DNA from: Alcanivorax quisquiliarum
Lineage (GTDB): Bacteria > Pseudomonadota > Gammaproteobacteria > Pseudomonadales > Alcanivoracaceae
NCBI RefSeq assembly: GCF_023051175.1
Contig: NZ_JALKII010000002.1
Span: 1-64,000 of the forward strand
DNA length: 64,000 bases
Direction of reading: 5' to 3'
Under the pieces are notes generated by a model. That model had not been told where the DNA came from. It did not search any database and saw only the letters and a program-made list of their open reading frames with translations. The translations under genes were made by a program, and so were the position numbers. Positions 10,180 to 20,534 of the stretch are shown here, one piece after another. The first letter of the stretch is position 1; each line of letters begins with the position of its first letter.

Positions 10180-13095
10180 TCAACTACTCGCAACCAGCAA
10201 ACCCGAATCGAACACGATTCTGTTTTCTGTATGCCTGCAGCCCTCACCCTCAAACCGATAGTTCCGGCACCCCCAGAACTCGCCATTTCGCCCCTTTCGC
10301 TGGGTCATTTCCGCACCACATTTAGGGCACGTAGGCACCCAACGCTGGCAGTCTGGATTAATACAAACCTTGAAGCGCCCAACGCGGCGCATTTGAGAGT
10401 CGCAATGTCCGCATCCTCGTTCCTTGTGAGCGCAGAGCGGGAATTTATTGCAGCCAAAAAACTTCCCAAACTGGCTTTGCCTCGCCACCATGGTTCCGGT
10501 CTTACACTTGATGCACTTGAGCATGTGCAACAATTGCTGGCTGAGCGATGTTGAGAACTCGTCCAGATCGAGCTTGTATTCGTTCTTCAACAACTCGACA
10601 ACAAAAGCCGACGCGACGGCCATATCGGCGATCAGATAAGCACGCTGTCTTGCCCGAGTAAGGGCCACATAAAACAGCCGACGCTCCTCAGCGTAAGGGA
10701 AATCCTCTTGTGCCGGCAGCAATGCCTCCAGCAACGGATGCGTGGTTTTCTGCGAGGGGAAACCATGCTTGCCAGTCTCCAGACCGAGCAGCACCACGTA
10801 ATCCGCTTCTTTGCCTTTGGCAGCGTGAATGGTGTGGCACTCCAGCGCTAACGTAGGGAAACTCGATGCGAGTCGCCGCAGTTCGCCTCTGTCTGGCAAG
10901 TTAAAGCCGTAGCGCCCAAGCAGATAAACACTGCTCCCAGGCTCGGCAATTTCTGCGATGCGGGCAATGACCTTCTCCAGCCGGCTTGGCTCCCCGGTGC
11001 CGTGTTTTGGCCGGTTGTCTTCCCTGAGCAGTGATACCGCGGGGCGTTTTACCTTTTTCAGCGTATTAAGCTGTTTCCTGACCTGGATCGGGTTTTCCAG
11101 AACGAAGCGCGTCGCCACATCACTGATGCTGTTATTGAAGCGGAAAGTCAGATCAAGGGCCGTTACTTTGGTCGTGCCAAACCGTTCACTAAATGCCGTT
11201 GTAAAGCTCAGATCACTGCCGGTGAAGCGGTAAATAGCCTGCCAATCGTCACCCACGCAGAATAACGAGCACTCCGGCACAGAGTCCCGCAGATACCTGA
11301 TCAAGCGGGCACGCGCCTCAGAGATATCCTGGAACTCATCCACCAGAATATATCGCCACGGGCTACGGAAACGCCCTTCGCGGACGTACTCAATAGCCTT
11401 GCCAATCATGTCATCGAAATCGATATGCCCGGCGCTATCCAACAAGGTCTGATAGTCGTCCAGAATGGGCCGCAGCAGTGCCAGCGCAGCGTCCACCTGC
11501 TTCGGGTTCTTCGCGCGCTTGATCGCAGCCTCCACCTGCCCTTGCTCGTAACAATTAGCGCGGTAGCGCTTCAGCAGATCGGCCAGCAGTACGGCAAAGC
11601 TGTTGATTGCGCCAAATTCTCGTAATGTTTCGAGCACCGCTTCCGGGGGCAATTCCTGGTACTGAACACCCAGTGCGGCCAGCTGCGCGTCGATGGCATC
11701 AAACAGCCCACCTTCCATTAACTGATAGTGGTACAGCTCCACCAGGCGCGTACCTTTATCGGCATGCAACTGGCGCTTCCACGCCATACCCTGGTGGTAC
11801 TGCTCGCGGTCTACATAGGGGGCGGTACCGCCCTGTCGGTCGATACCGTAATACTCGATGTAGATACCCTGCTCGGGCAGATAGAAATCCGGTTGGTATT
11901 GGCGATAAAGGGGGCTGGCTGTCTTGTGCTCGTAAGCAGGCTCATACTGATAGGCGATGCCCTGCTTGAACAAGTAGTTCGCCACCAGGCACTCACCCAG
12001 GCTTTTAACGGCCTCGCCTTTAAGCGTGCGGATATCATTGGCAAGGATGTAGTCGTAGTACTCCCCCTCTGACGCGAACTCAAAGGGGTTCGCCTCCGGG
12101 TACAGGTGGTGCTGGAAGTAATCAATCGCGAGCCGCTGGTACTCGGGGGTTTTGAGATGCTGCTCGAACCACTGGCTCACCTGCCAGGCCAGCGCCTTAT
12201 CGTCTTCCGCCAAGGGTGAAAGGGAGGGTTGTTCGCCCTCTACCTTGGCAATAATCGTCTTACCCAGTTTGTGAAACGTACTGGTGGTGATACCGCACTT
12301 ACCCAGCCGGTGATCGATGCGCTCCTGCATCTCCTTCGCCGCTTTGTTGGCGAAAGCCAGCATCAGAATATCTTCTGCCCGGGCCTGCCCACTTGCGATC
12401 AGGAACCCTGCACGGCCTACCATGGTGCTGGTCTTGCCCGTACCGGCACCGGCCAACACCAGGTTGTTATCCTCATCCACGACACAGGCAACGCGCTGGC
12501 GCTCGGTAAGCGGCTGGCTCTCTACCTTGTCGAAGAAGGCGCTGTTGCGCGCCAGCTGCCCATCGACGTATTGCTTGCGCAGCTTTTCCCAGTCCGCTTG
12601 CTGCCACCGGGTAACCGCTGCCAGCCACTTGAATGGGGTGACATCTACATCGCTGCACCACTGGGGCTCAGGCACACGCTGAAAACGCTGCAGGGCTTGC
12701 TCGGCCATAACCCTGGCTGCGTCCAGCCGGGATTGGCGGGGATAGCCTTTGTTCAGCAGGGCCCGGATCTTACGGACGACCTGCTCTATCTCGGGGGCCA
12801 GTTTGCGTAACCAGTGCGCTCGCAACCAGTGAAATAGCCGCTCACCGTCAGCCTTGCGCAGGCCAGGGAACACCTTTTCGCCGCAGTCCGTTTGCAGAAC
12901 CAAACGGGAGAAAACGATCCCCTCGCGGAAGGTGGCCTCGTTAGCCAGTGACGTCGCCTCGATCAGGTAGTTCTCACCGTTCTTGGTCGTGACCTCCAAC
13001 CCTTTGTCACCCAAAGTGAAGGTGGCCGCTTGCGCGCCAAACAGGCGCATCAACCAGTGCGGGGCGACATCTATCGATGAGGATTCAGCAGTCAT
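10180..13095 (-). CDS. HelD/UvrD-like helicase with inserted nuclease-like domain and zinc ribbons
   Basis: This is a 971-residue superfamily 1 helicase. The first ~130 residues resemble the PH-like N-terminus of DNA helicase IV. Walker A GAGTGKT is at 216-222, and a later DEFQDI matches the Walker B of UvrD/Rep. Between helicase motifs, residues ~361-460 carry GE at 367-368, PDF at 402-404 and IEYYG at 413-417, the spacing of a PD-(D/E)XK or Vsr-like nuclease. The last ~100 residues contain repeated CxxC pairs like topoisomerase I zinc ribbons. The architecture suggests DNA unwinding coupled to cleavage in repair or defence. I prefer the ATG at 13095; an in-frame GTG at 13131 adds 12 residues. 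It sits between hsdS and druH, flanked by stubs of two other genes. The product may act alone or with the lost neighbours. Confidence 0.82.
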   Translation of the reverse strand: MTAESSSIDVAPHWLMRLFGAQAATFTLGDKGLEVTTKNGENYLIEATSLANEATFREGIVFSRLVLQTDCGEKVFPGLRKADGERLFHWLRAHWLRKLAPEIEQVVRKIRALLNKGYPRQSRLDAARVMAEQALQRFQRVPEPQWCSDVDVTPFKWLAAVTRWQQADWEKLRKQYVDGQLARNSAFFDKVESQPLTERQRVACVVDEDNNLVLAGAGTGKTSTMVGRAGFLIASGQARAEDILMLAFANKAAKEMQERIDHRLGKCGITTSTFHKLGKTIIAKVEGEQPSLSPLAEDDKALAWQVSQWFEQHLKTPEYQRLAIDYFQHHLYPEANPFEFASEGEYYDYILANDIRTLKGEAVKSLGECLVANYLFKQGIAYQYEPAYEHKTASPLYRQYQPDFYLPEQGIYIEYYGIDRQGGTAPYVDREQYHQGMAWKRQLHADKGTRLVELYHYQLMEGGLFDAIDAQLAALGVQYQELPPEAVLETLREFGAINSFAVLLADLLKRYRANCYEQGQVEAAIKRAKNPKQVDAALALLRPILDDYQTLLDSAGHIDFDDMIGKAIEYVREGRFRSPWRYILVDEFQDISEARARLIRYLRDSVPECSLFCVGDDWQAIYRFTGSDLSFTTAFSERFGTTKVTALDLTFRFNNSISDVATRFVLENPIQVRKQLNTLKKVKRPAVSLLREDNRPKHGTGEPSRLEKVIARIAEIAEPGSSVYLLGRYGFNLPDRGELRRLASSFPTLALECHTIHAAKGKEADYVVLLGLETGKHGFPSQKTTHPLLEALLPAQEDFPYAEERRLFYVALTRARQRAYLIADMAVASAFVVELLKNEYKLDLDEFSTSLSQQLLHMLKCIKCKTGTMVARQSQFGKFFGCNKFPLCAHKERGCGHCDSQMRRVGRFKVCINPDCQRWVPTCPKCGAEMTQRKGRNGEFWGCRNYRFEGEGCRHTENRIVFDSGLLVASS

Positions 13096-13147
13096 AGTCA
13101 GCCTGTGAGCATGTGTCAGCGAAAGACACACTGAGCGCCTTGTCTAT

Positions 13148-13291
13148 TCAACCGAACCTGAGCCCTTCAAGGCGGGTCGATTGGCCATCGTCATAGCGGT
13201 CGACGATGCCGGCTATGGCTTCGTCGATGGTAATGAAGGTGGTGGTGCGGTAGCCGCGAAAATGGGTGAGTTTGACGGACTTGAAGCGCAT
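13148..13291 (-). pseudogene. N-terminal stub of an AAA/OLD-type ATPase with decayed Walker A
   Basis: A 47-codon frame begins with ATG at 13291, 14 nt after the hsdS stop, with AAGGAAA about 5 nt upstream. It starts MRFKSVKLTHFRGYRTT, the typical opening of RecF/OLD/SMC-like ATPases, followed by IDEAIAGIVDRYDDGQSTRLEGL. In intact relatives this segment reads roughly IVGRNDxGKSTLLEAL, so the Walker A has lost its first Gly and its Lys (GKST to GQST). The frame then ends in TGA. Both the truncation and the substitutions indicate a dead gene. Such ATPases (for example RloA) often accompany type I restriction loci, so this was probably an accessory of the hsd operon. It is too short for most gene callers. 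Confidence 0.65.
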
Positions 13292-13305
13292 GGGGATTTC
13301 CTTAT

Positions 13306-14430
13306 CTACAGCTGGCCGGAGAATGCTTTTTGGCTTAGTGAAGAAAAAGCGTCACTGAACCCGCCACAGGAGGAATTTATTTTTACCTGCACATCAAGCA
13401 ACTTTCGTACGACTGACCTAAATCTTTCTTGCTCCGACAGTGATGGGATTGGGATTTCCAACTCTTTCAAACGCCCTAAGCTAATTCGACCACGTGTCTG
13501 CCCCCTGACCAAACCCGCAGCACTTTCAACAAGTGATGGGTTATTTAATAGCCAGCAAATATACTCAGCCAGAACTTTATCATCCGACGGTCGAAACAGA
13601 AGGCAGTCAGCTTTATTCAATGCGGCGCTAAGTCCCTCTGGGATTATGCACGCTCTAAGGTTGGGATCACCGAGAGTACCAACAATCACATCTCCTGGTT
13701 GGCAATGATTCCTGGGCAAACTTTGATAGTGCTCTTCCGATATAAAAGCCAAATCATCATCCAGCAAAGACCCGACGCCAATATTTTGCAGCCGAATTAC
13801 ACGAACACCCTCTTCTACATAGTGGCTTGATTTGAGATTTGAGCCAAAGGGTCCATCTGTAAATTTCTCGGCGACATCTGGTAAGGCCGCTCTCGGCCAC
13901 CCCTTCGGATTGGTCACCGGGTCGCCAAACATGTCCAGAAACACAGCGCGGAGGAAGTCGTCGGCGAGCTGGATGGCTTGCTGGCGTTTGCGGCGGATGG
14001 CGTCGGCCTTGTCGAGGATGGCGGCGATGCGTTTTTGTTCGGGCAGGGGTGGGAGGGGGATTCGCGTGCTGTACAAATCATCTCTGTTCAAGCCAGGAAT
14101 CGATGTAGTGATCGTCTTCTCTGCCAAATTCGCTCGTTTCAATGCGTAGAACAAATAACGAAGATCAATAATTTCTTGATCGTGCAGCTGTAAATAGAAC
14201 GCAGTATCAATCACCCAACCGCCGTCTGGAGCCCAAACGACCTCACCGACAGAACCCTTACGCCCAATTATTAATGTCGGAAAGTCCACCACACGCTCGC
14301 TGTGCTTACCTACCTGCCCCGAGCTTCCGAAAACGCTGTAACTTCCCCTCTCATCTCGGTGTTCTTTTTTGAGGGCCTTGCCATAATGAGCAACAGCAAT
14401 ATCTTGGACTCGCACGGTAGACCAACTCAC
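13306..14430 (-). CDS. hsdS: Type I restriction-modification specificity subunit HsdS
   Basis: This 374-residue protein has two target-recognition domains separated and ended by conserved helices. The first repeat ends with IPLPPLPEQKRIAAILDKADAI, the second with IPIPSLSEQERFRSVVRKL. These repeated PLPEQ-type segments precede the coiled-coil spacers and define HsdS. It determines the bipartite DNA sequence methylated or cleaved by the complex with HsdM and HsdR. The start overlaps the end of hsdM by 4 nt (ATGA), so the two are translationally coupled. At 374 residues it is slightly short for the family, but both domains appear whole. Specificity cannot be predicted by eye. Confidence 0.93.
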   Translation of the reverse strand: MSWSTVRVQDIAVAHYGKALKKEHRDERGSYSVFGSSGQVGKHSERVVDFPTLIIGRKGSVGEVVWAPDGGWVIDTAFYLQLHDQEIIDLRYLFYALKRANLAEKTITTSIPGLNRDDLYSTRIPLPPLPEQKRIAAILDKADAIRRKRQQAIQLADDFLRAVFLDMFGDPVTNPKGWPRAALPDVAEKFTDGPFGSNLKSSHYVEEGVRVIRLQNIGVGSLLDDDLAFISEEHYQSLPRNHCQPGDVIVGTLGDPNLRACIIPEGLSAALNKADCLLFRPSDDKVLAEYICWLLNNPSLVESAAGLVRGQTRGRISLGRLKELEIPIPSLSEQERFRSVVRKLLDVQVKINSSCGGFSDAFSSLSQKAFSGQL

Positions 14431-16031
14431 AACATCCCCTCCAACTCATCCAGATCCGCCATAATCTCCCGCTCCAACGCTTTCAACCGCTGCAGTATCA
14501 CCTTCGGGTCTTCGTATTCCTCTTCCTCGTAAACCACCTCCTTGTAGCGGTTGATGGACAGGTCGTACTTGTTGGCGGCGATATCGGCGGCGGGGACGAC
14601 AAAGGCTTTCTGGGTCCTGTCGCCAAAGATGGTGTCGATGCTGGAGGCCTTGAGGTTGCTTTCAACCATCTGCCGGTACTTTTGCCACTGGGCAATGGCA
14701 TCCGGCAGGTCGTTGCTGCCCTCGCCTTTCAGTTCGGTGCGTTTGTCATCCAGCGAATAGCCGTCGGCCTGCAGGTCGTAGAACCATACCCGCTCGGTGC
14801 TGCCGCCCTTGGTAAACAGCAGAATGGCGGTACTGACGCCGGCGTAGGGTTTGAACACGCCGCTGGGCAGGCTGACGATGCCTTCCAGCTGGTTGTGTTC
14901 CAGCAGCGCCCGCCGCAGTTGCTGGTGGGCTCGGGAGGAGCCGAACAGTACGCCATCGGGTACGATCACGGCGGCGCGGCCGCCGAGCTTGAGCGAGCGC
15001 AGGATGTGGGCGACAAACAGCAGCTCGGTCTTCTTGGTCTTGACCAGCGCCAGCACGTCGGGGTTGACGTTGGCTTCGTCCAGGCTGCCCTTGAACGGCG
15101 GGTTGGCCAGTACCACGTCAAAGAAGTTCTCTTCCTGCTCTGGGTAGTTTTCCTTGATCGATTTGCTCAGGGTGTCCTGGTAGCGGGTGTTTGCGCCGTT
15201 CACCCCATGCAGCATCATGTTCATGCTGGACACTCGCAGCATGGTGGTATCGAAGTCGAAGCCCCAGAACATGTGCTTGTTGATATGTTCCCGGTAGGGC
15301 TCCAGCAGGTCACCGGTGTAATGCCGGTTACCGTCCTCGTCGGTGATGATGCCCGCCTCGCTGGAGTATTGGCGATTGAGGTATTCCATGGTGCGGGCGA
15401 GAAAGCCTGCGGTACCGCAGGACGGATCGCAGATAACATCGGTAGGCTGAGGGGCAATCAGTTCGATCATCGCGTCGATGATGTGCCGGGGCGTGCGGAA
15501 CTGGCCGTTGATGCCGGCGGTGGTCAGCTTGCTCAGCAGGTATTCGTAGATATCGCCCTTCACATCGCTCTGAGTCAGGGGAAGGTCGTTGACCATCTCC
15601 ACGGCGGAGGTCAGTACCGACTCGTTCTTGATCTCCAGGTCGGCATCTTCCATGTATTCGCCGATATGCCCCAGGCCTTCCAGGGCGCTGCCCTCTTCTC
15701 CCAGCCCGTCGGTCTGCTCGGACTTTTTACCCAGTTTGGCGAAGTACGGGTAGACCTCGTTCTTGAGGTGCTTATGCAGCTCCTTGCCGCTCATGTTGCG
15801 GAAGTTCTTCCAGCGCAGCAGTTGGCCATCCGGGGTATTGGGGAACAGTCGGTCGAAGGCCTTGCCGGTGCGGTTGGCCTTGCGCTCGGCGACGTCTTCC
15901 TGCATGTCGAGCATGCGGGCGAACATCAGGTAGCTGATCTGTTCGATCACGGTCAGCGGGTTGGTGATGCCGCCGGTCCAGAATTTTTCCCAGAGTTTGT
16001 CTATGTCGTTACGGATTTTGCCAGTGAGCAT
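14427..16031 (-). CDS. hsdM: Type I DNA methyltransferase subunit HsdM
   Basis: This is a 534-residue N6-adenine methyltransferase. The N-terminal helical domain carries the usual LWxxFWTGG-type start and the [17 protein letters not shown] segment. The S-adenosylmethionine site is DPSCGTAGF at 202-210, and the catalytic NPPF motif is at 310-313. With HsdS it methylates both half-sites and protects the host; with HsdR it forms the restriction complex. It lies 7 nt downstream of the YhcG-type nuclease gene and overlaps hsdS by 4 nt, so all four genes appear to form one transcript. No damage is seen in the reading frame. Confidence 0.95.
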   Translation of the reverse strand: MLTGKIRNDIDKLWEKFWTGGITNPLTVIEQISYLMFARMLDMQEDVAERKANRTGKAFDRLFPNTPDGQLLRWKNFRNMSGKELHKHLKNEVYPYFAKLGKKSEQTDGLGEEGSALEGLGHIGEYMEDADLEIKNESVLTSAVEMVNDLPLTQSDVKGDIYEYLLSKLTTAGINGQFRTPRHIIDAMIELIAPQPTDVICDPSCGTAGFLARTMEYLNRQYSSEAGIITDEDGNRHYTGDLLEPYREHINKHMFWGFDFDTTMLRVSSMNMMLHGVNGANTRYQDTLSKSIKENYPEQEENFFDVVLANPPFKGSLDEANVNPDVLALVKTKKTELLFVAHILRSLKLGGRAAVIVPDGVLFGSSRAHQQLRRALLEHNQLEGIVSLPSGVFKPYAGVSTAILLFTKGGSTERVWFYDLQADGYSLDDKRTELKGEGSNDLPDAIAQWQKYRQMVESNLKASSIDTIFGDRTQKAFVVPAADIAANKYDLSINRYKEVVYEEEEYEDPKVILQRLKALEREIMADLDELEGML

Positions 16032-16038
16032 GGGTGAT

Positions 16039-17103
16039 TCAGTTATCCTGTTGTGGTGTATCTGATTGGTATCGGGCGGCTGCTTCCTTCAGGCGCAGCA
16101 CTCTTTCCCGTTCGCGCTCCAGTTCCCGGGCCAGTTCCTCTTCAGAGGGCAAGGCCGTCAGGTACTTGGAAGCGAACAGTTGTTTGCTTTCGCTGAGTAC
16201 GGAGTATTTGGCGACGGTGTTGTTGCGCTCGCTGCACAGGATCAGCCCGATGGTCGGGTTGTCGTCGGGGCGGCGTTTGTGTTCTTCGTACATGCGCACA
16301 TACATGTCCATCTGCCCTACGTCCTGGTGGGTGAGCTTGTGCATTTTCAGGTCGATCAGCAAAAAGCACTTGAGATGGAAGTTGTAGAACACCAGGTCGA
16401 TGTAATAATCGCCGTCGTCGGTGCGAATGCGCTGCTGGCGTTCGACAAAGGCAAACCCCTTGCCCAGCTCCAGCAGGAACTGCTGCAGGTTGGAGATGAT
16501 GCCCTGTTCGAGGTCACTTTCCTGCCAGGTTTTATCCTGCAGGTTGAGAAAGTCGAGGATGTAAGGGTCGCGCAGGTAATGTTTGGGATCATCCTGCAGC
16601 GGTTCGGTTTTATCCTGTGCTTCCTGCTCGACGATGGATTTATCCTTGCTGGCGAGCAGGCGTTCATAATACAGCGTGCCGATCTGGCGCTCCAGTGCGC
16701 GGACGCTCCAGTTCTCGTCCGCCGCCTCATCCACATACCACTGTCTGGCAGCAGGGTTTTCGATGCGCATCAGGGTTCGATAGTGGCTCCAGCTCAAAAC
16801 ACTACGCAGTGTGTAGTGTTTTGGGAAAGTCAGGTAGAACTGCCGCATATTGCGCAGGTTACCCACATCGAACCCCTTGCCAAACTCAGCCTGCAAGCGC
16901 TCTGACAACTGTTTGAGCTGCTGCTTGCCGTACTCGGCACGCTCCTGCCCTTGCTGCTCCTGCTCCACAATCAAACGACCGATATGCCAGTAGGCCTGCA
17001 CCATGTGTTGGTTTACTGCCTGCCTGACCTGTTGCCGGGCCTGGGCTATCACTTCGGCGATGGATTGATACAGGCCGTTTTGGATCAGTTCCTTATCGGT
17101 CAT
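16039..17103 (-). CDS. YhcG/DUF1016-type PD-(D/E)XK nuclease
   Basis: This 354-residue protein begins with the DUF1016 N-terminal helical region ([25 protein letters not shown]) and ends with a PD-(D/E)XK fold. YIDLVFY places the metal-binding Asp at 236. The second motif reads LIDLK at 249-253, with Asp251 in place of the usual Glu, and QMDMYV follows. The family (YhcG, PDDEXK nuclease) is common in restriction and other defence loci, but its role is poorly defined. The gene is inserted between hsdR and hsdM: its start overlaps the hsdR end by 11 nt, and hsdM follows after 7 nt, so it is built into the operon. It may be an accessory restriction nuclease or an anti-element factor. Confidence 0.85.
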   Translation of the reverse strand: MTDKELIQNGLYQSIAEVIAQARQQVRQAVNQHMVQAYWHIGRLIVEQEQQGQERAEYGKQQLKQLSERLQAEFGKGFDVGNLRNMRQFYLTFPKHYTLRSVLSWSHYRTLMRIENPAARQWYVDEAADENWSVRALERQIGTLYYERLLASKDKSIVEQEAQDKTEPLQDDPKHYLRDPYILDFLNLQDKTWQESDLEQGIISNLQQFLLELGKGFAFVERQQRIRTDDGDYYIDLVFYNFHLKCFLLIDLKMHKLTHQDVGQMDMYVRMYEEHKRRPDDNPTIGLILCSERNNTVAKYSVLSESKQLFASKYLTALPSEEELARELERERERVLRLKEAAARYQSDTPQQDN

Positions 17104-20100
17104 GCTGTGCCTCCTGCCTGATAAAGGGCTTGAGCACTGCGATCAGGTCACCCACATCATCAGGCGTGAATACGCCATCAATGCCCTCATGGGAAATACT
17201 GTCGAACGGCGGCTCGTAGAGTTTGTCCACGGCAATGCTGCCGTACTGGGCTATGTAGTTCTTCAGCAGGTTCATGAAACGCACCTGCTGGGCGGTGAGG
17301 TTCGGGTGCTGGTGCAGGAACTGCTTGAAGTGCTCTTCGACGGCTTCGGGGTCAAGGCCTATAATTTCCCGCACGGTGAGGTGCAGTTGGTCGGCGGTGC
17401 GGCCGTAGAACTCGTTGAGCACCTCCAGGCTGACGCCCGGATGACTGGTCAGGATGGTTGAGGTGAGCGTTTTCAGTTCGGACTCGGCAATGGGCTGGCC
17501 CTGGTGAATTTTCTGCAGTGTCGGGTTGCCAGCCACCATAGCGTCGAGTATGTCCTTGAGGCGGCGGCGATAGAGCATCGCCTCGTTAGCACCGGCGATG
17601 CGCATTTCCCGCACGAACCTCTTCACGCCCCCATCCGCGGTTTTCGTTCTCCGTGTCTCGTAGAGACCTCCGCCGCCACCGCCACTACGGTACTTCATGA
17701 TGCCGCGCAGCTCCGTGCGGGTATGCTCCAGGCGGTGGATGCTCGGCTGCTGCCAGAACTCGGCGCTTCGCACTTCTGCAATGACGGCATCCTTCTGGCG
17801 GACGGCGCCGATGTTCACCGCCAGCTTGTCCAGCTCGGCCAGTAGCTCGATCTTGCCGTCCTCGAAACAACTGGCCTGCTCCACCATGCAGCGCTGAATA
17901 CCAGCAACCAGCCGATCGAAAGCAGTGGCGTGCTTGTCGCGCAACACCCGGGCCGCCATCAATGGCGCAATGACGGTCTCCAGCAGATGCTGCGTTCTGG
18001 CGCTGAATTCCTGCAGCTGCGAGGTTTGCTGCAGCTGGTGCACGGTGCGCAGCTCACGCCTTACCGCAATGCTGGTATCCGGCAGATCGTTGATATCCGC
18101 CGACAGCAGGTCGATGGCCACATCAAAGGCGGCGGCATGATTGTGCTTGACCGCGGTCTGCGCCAGTTGCAGACGCGCTTCGAAGGCGGTCTGCAGCAGT
18201 GATTTGCCGCCGGTGTCCTCCGGCTCCTGATACTCCTGCTCGAAGTAGTCGAAGTTGCCGTAGTGGTCGAAGATCAAAAATTCGGTCTTGTGTTTGCCCG
18301 GGCCAAACAGGTTGGGCCGCAGGCGGGTGCCCCGGCCGATCATCTGCCAGAACTTGACCCAGCTCTTGACCGGTTTGGCGAAGACCAGGTTGACCACCTC
18401 CGGCACGTCGATGCCGGTGTCGAGCATGTCGACCGAGATCGCAATGCGAAAGTCGTTGTCCGGCTTCTTGAATTCCTTGATCAGGCTCTCCACATGGGGG
18501 ATCGCGTTGTGAATGACCTTGCAGACCCTGCTGCCATATTGCGGGTAGAGCTTGCAGAACAGCTTTTCCAGGTGCTCGGCATGATCCTGACGCTGGGCGA
18601 AGATGATGGTCTTGCCCACCAGGGAGCCGGTCTCGTCCCTGATGCCGTTGTTGATCAGGTTTTCGAGGATGATGCGGTCGGTGTCTTCGCTGAAGATCTT
18701 GCGACCGATGTCCTTGCCTGCGATGGTGGTTTGCCGCGCCTCTTCTTCGCCAAGATCCTCCTCCAGCTGGCGCTGCTGCGCTTCTGTGAGCTGACTGTAG
18801 TGAATACCGTCACGCAGGAAGTCGGTGGTCAGATCCTTGACCCGAAAGGGCACAAGATAGGGTGGATCATTGTTGATCGCGGCATCCAGCCCGAACTCGA
18901 AGGTAGGGTCGGTGGTTTCACAGTCGAACATGTCGAAGGTGTTGCGGCTGATGAATTTCACCGGCGTGGCAGTCAGCCCAACCTGAAGGGCATCGAAATA
19001 ATCGAACAGGTCGCGGTACTTGTTGTAGATGCTGCGGTGGCTTTCGTCGGCGATGATCAGGTCGAAGAAGCCCACATCCAGCTGGGCAAAGCGGTTCATC
19101 ATGCCCGGGTAGGTGGCGATGTAGATGCGCGCGGTCTGGTCGACCTTGCCGCTTTCACCGATCACACAGCGCGGCTCGCTGGGCAGGTTTTGCTTGAAGG
19201 CGTCATCGGCCTGCACGCGCAGCTCTTTGCGGTCACAGAGAAACAGCACACGTTTGGCCCAGCCGGTTCGCAGCAGCAGCTCAGCCAGGGCGATGGCGAC
19301 ACGGGTTTTGCCGGTGCCGGTGGCCTGGATGATCAGTGCCTTGCGCCGCTGATTCTGGAAGTGGGCGGCAACGGTCTTGATCGCCTCAATCTGGTAGGGT
19401 CGGTCGGCGATGCTCAGTTCCGGATTGAAGCGTTCCAGCTCTTTCTCGCGGTAGTTGCGCTGATATATCAGGTATTCGAGGCTGTCCTGGCTGTAAAGGC
19501 CATACACGGGTCGATAGGTGTTGTACTGGGCATCGTCCCAGATGAAGGTTTCATAGCCATTGCTGTAGAAGATGACCGGACGCTGCAGCCCCATTCGCTC
19601 GAACCCATCGGCATACAGCCGGGCCTGCTCGCGGCCGGCCTGCAGGCTGACATTGCCGGACTTTTTGGCCTCGATCACCGCCAGTGGCTGGCCGTTGTCA
19701 CCCCACAACACATAGTCGGCGTAGCCCTTGCCTGACGGGTTATCCGGAAAGTCGACTTCGACCTCCAGGCCCACCTGCGCCGGGTTACTGACATCCCAAC
19801 CCGCCTGCAGCAGCATGGCGTCGATCATCAGCGCCCGCGTCTTGGCCTCGTTCCATTGCAGGCTGTCGGCAACCTGTTGGCTCTCACGCTGGCGTTTCTG
19901 CTGATCGGGGCGAGCCGGGGGCTGGAGCTTCTCCAGGCCGCGGGTACGCTGCTGCTCCAGCTCGGCAATCACCTGCTGCAGAGCTTCCTGCTTCTGGTCT
20001 AGTTCCTTTTCATAGGCCGACACCGACTTCTGCAGGCCCACCAGGGTGGCCGTGGGATCGGGCACCTCAACAAACTCGGGAATACTGGCTTGCAGTACAC

Positions 20101-20491
20101 CGTAGTATTTGACCGCCATGTACATGGCCAGCTGATAAGCAGTCTTGAGCGCCAGCTGGGCGTTAAGCAAATCCCCCTCGGCACCATGGGCAGCATCGTT
20201 ACCTTGGATTCGCAGAAAATTAATTTGATGAATCAACGGCTTACTGGTGCAATCCGCAAACACTGGGCTTTTCACCAGCTCATAAAAGCTGGCCTGGGGC
20301 AGGCGAGGAAGAGCCTCTTCCTTATAGATGGTCTTGGTCAGCTCTTCTGCGAAACTGCGCAGGCGAGTCAGGGCGCTGCCGGGGTCGATGTGCAGTACCG
20401 CTTCAGCCAGGCCCGCCAGAGTGGCCAGCGATTCGTTGCCGGGGCGCAGGAATTCGAAATTCACCGAGGTCATATACGTTATTCTGTCCAT
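17093..20491 (-). CDS. hsdR: Type I restriction endonuclease subunit HsdR
   Basis: This is a 1132-residue motor and nuclease subunit. An N-terminal DUF4145-like helical segment and a coiled coil (near residues 160-210) come first. A PD-(D/E)XK nuclease follows, with ADYVLW and IEAKKS near residue 274. The helicase has GTGKT near 390, DESH near 480, and DMLDTGIDVP plus QMIGRGTRLR further on. It translocates DNA towards the bound HsdM2S complex and cuts at a distance. A glycine run (GGGGGG) near residue 930 is an unusual linker. It is the first gene of the long minus-strand operon. The ATG at 20491 gives the longest form; a second in-frame ATG lies at 20473, and neither has a strong ribosome site. 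Confidence 0.94.
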   Translation of the reverse strand: MDRITYMTSVNFEFLRPGNESLATLAGLAEAVLHIDPGSALTRLRSFAEELTKTIYKEEALPRLPQASFYELVKSPVFADCTSKPLIHQINFLRIQGNDAAHGAEGDLLNAQLALKTAYQLAMYMAVKYYGVLQASIPEFVEVPDPTATLVGLQKSVSAYEKELDQKQEALQQVIAELEQQRTRGLEKLQPPARPDQQKRQRESQQVADSLQWNEAKTRALMIDAMLLQAGWDVSNPAQVGLEVEVDFPDNPSGKGYADYVLWGDNGQPLAVIEAKKSGNVSLQAGREQARLYADGFERMGLQRPVIFYSNGYETFIWDDAQYNTYRPVYGLYSQDSLEYLIYQRNYREKELERFNPELSIADRPYQIEAIKTVAAHFQNQRRKALIIQATGTGKTRVAIALAELLLRTGWAKRVLFLCDRKELRVQADDAFKQNLPSEPRCVIGESGKVDQTARIYIATYPGMMNRFAQLDVGFFDLIIADESHRSIYNKYRDLFDYFDALQVGLTATPVKFISRNTFDMFDCETTDPTFEFGLDAAINNDPPYLVPFRVKDLTTDFLRDGIHYSQLTEAQQRQLEEDLGEEEARQTTIAGKDIGRKIFSEDTDRIILENLINNGIRDETGSLVGKTIIFAQRQDHAEHLEKLFCKLYPQYGSRVCKVIHNAIPHVESLIKEFKKPDNDFRIAISVDMLDTGIDVPEVVNLVFAKPVKSWVKFWQMIGRGTRLRPNLFGPGKHKTEFLIFDHYGNFDYFEQEYQEPEDTGGKSLLQTAFEARLQLAQTAVKHNHAAAFDVAIDLLSADINDLPDTSIAVRRELRTVHQLQQTSQLQEFSARTQHLLETVIAPLMAARVLRDKHATAFDRLVAGIQRCMVEQASCFEDGKIELLAELDKLAVNIGAVRQKDAVIAEVRSAEFWQQPSIHRLEHTRTELRGIMKYRSGGGGGGLYETRRTKTADGGVKRFVREMRIAGANEAMLYRRRLKDILDAMVAGNPTLQKIHQGQPIAESELKTLTSTILTSHPGVSLEVLNEFYGRTADQLHLTVREIIGLDPEAVEEHFKQFLHQHPNLTAQQVRFMNLLKNYIAQYGSIAVDKLYEPPFDSISHEGIDGVFTPDDVGDLIAVLKPFIRQEAQHDR

Positions 20492-20534
20492 GCTGCATCA
20501 ATAGCGAACATCGTGAGCGAAAATCGTGCCAACG

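Noticed and set aside
14682-16037. Long plus-strand open frame of 451 codons
   Set aside because: It is antisense to hsdM, lacks any domain and arises from GC-rich codon bias.
18263-19735. Long plus-strand open frame of 490 codons
   Set aside because: It lies wholly antisense to the conserved helicase part of hsdR and has no family pattern.
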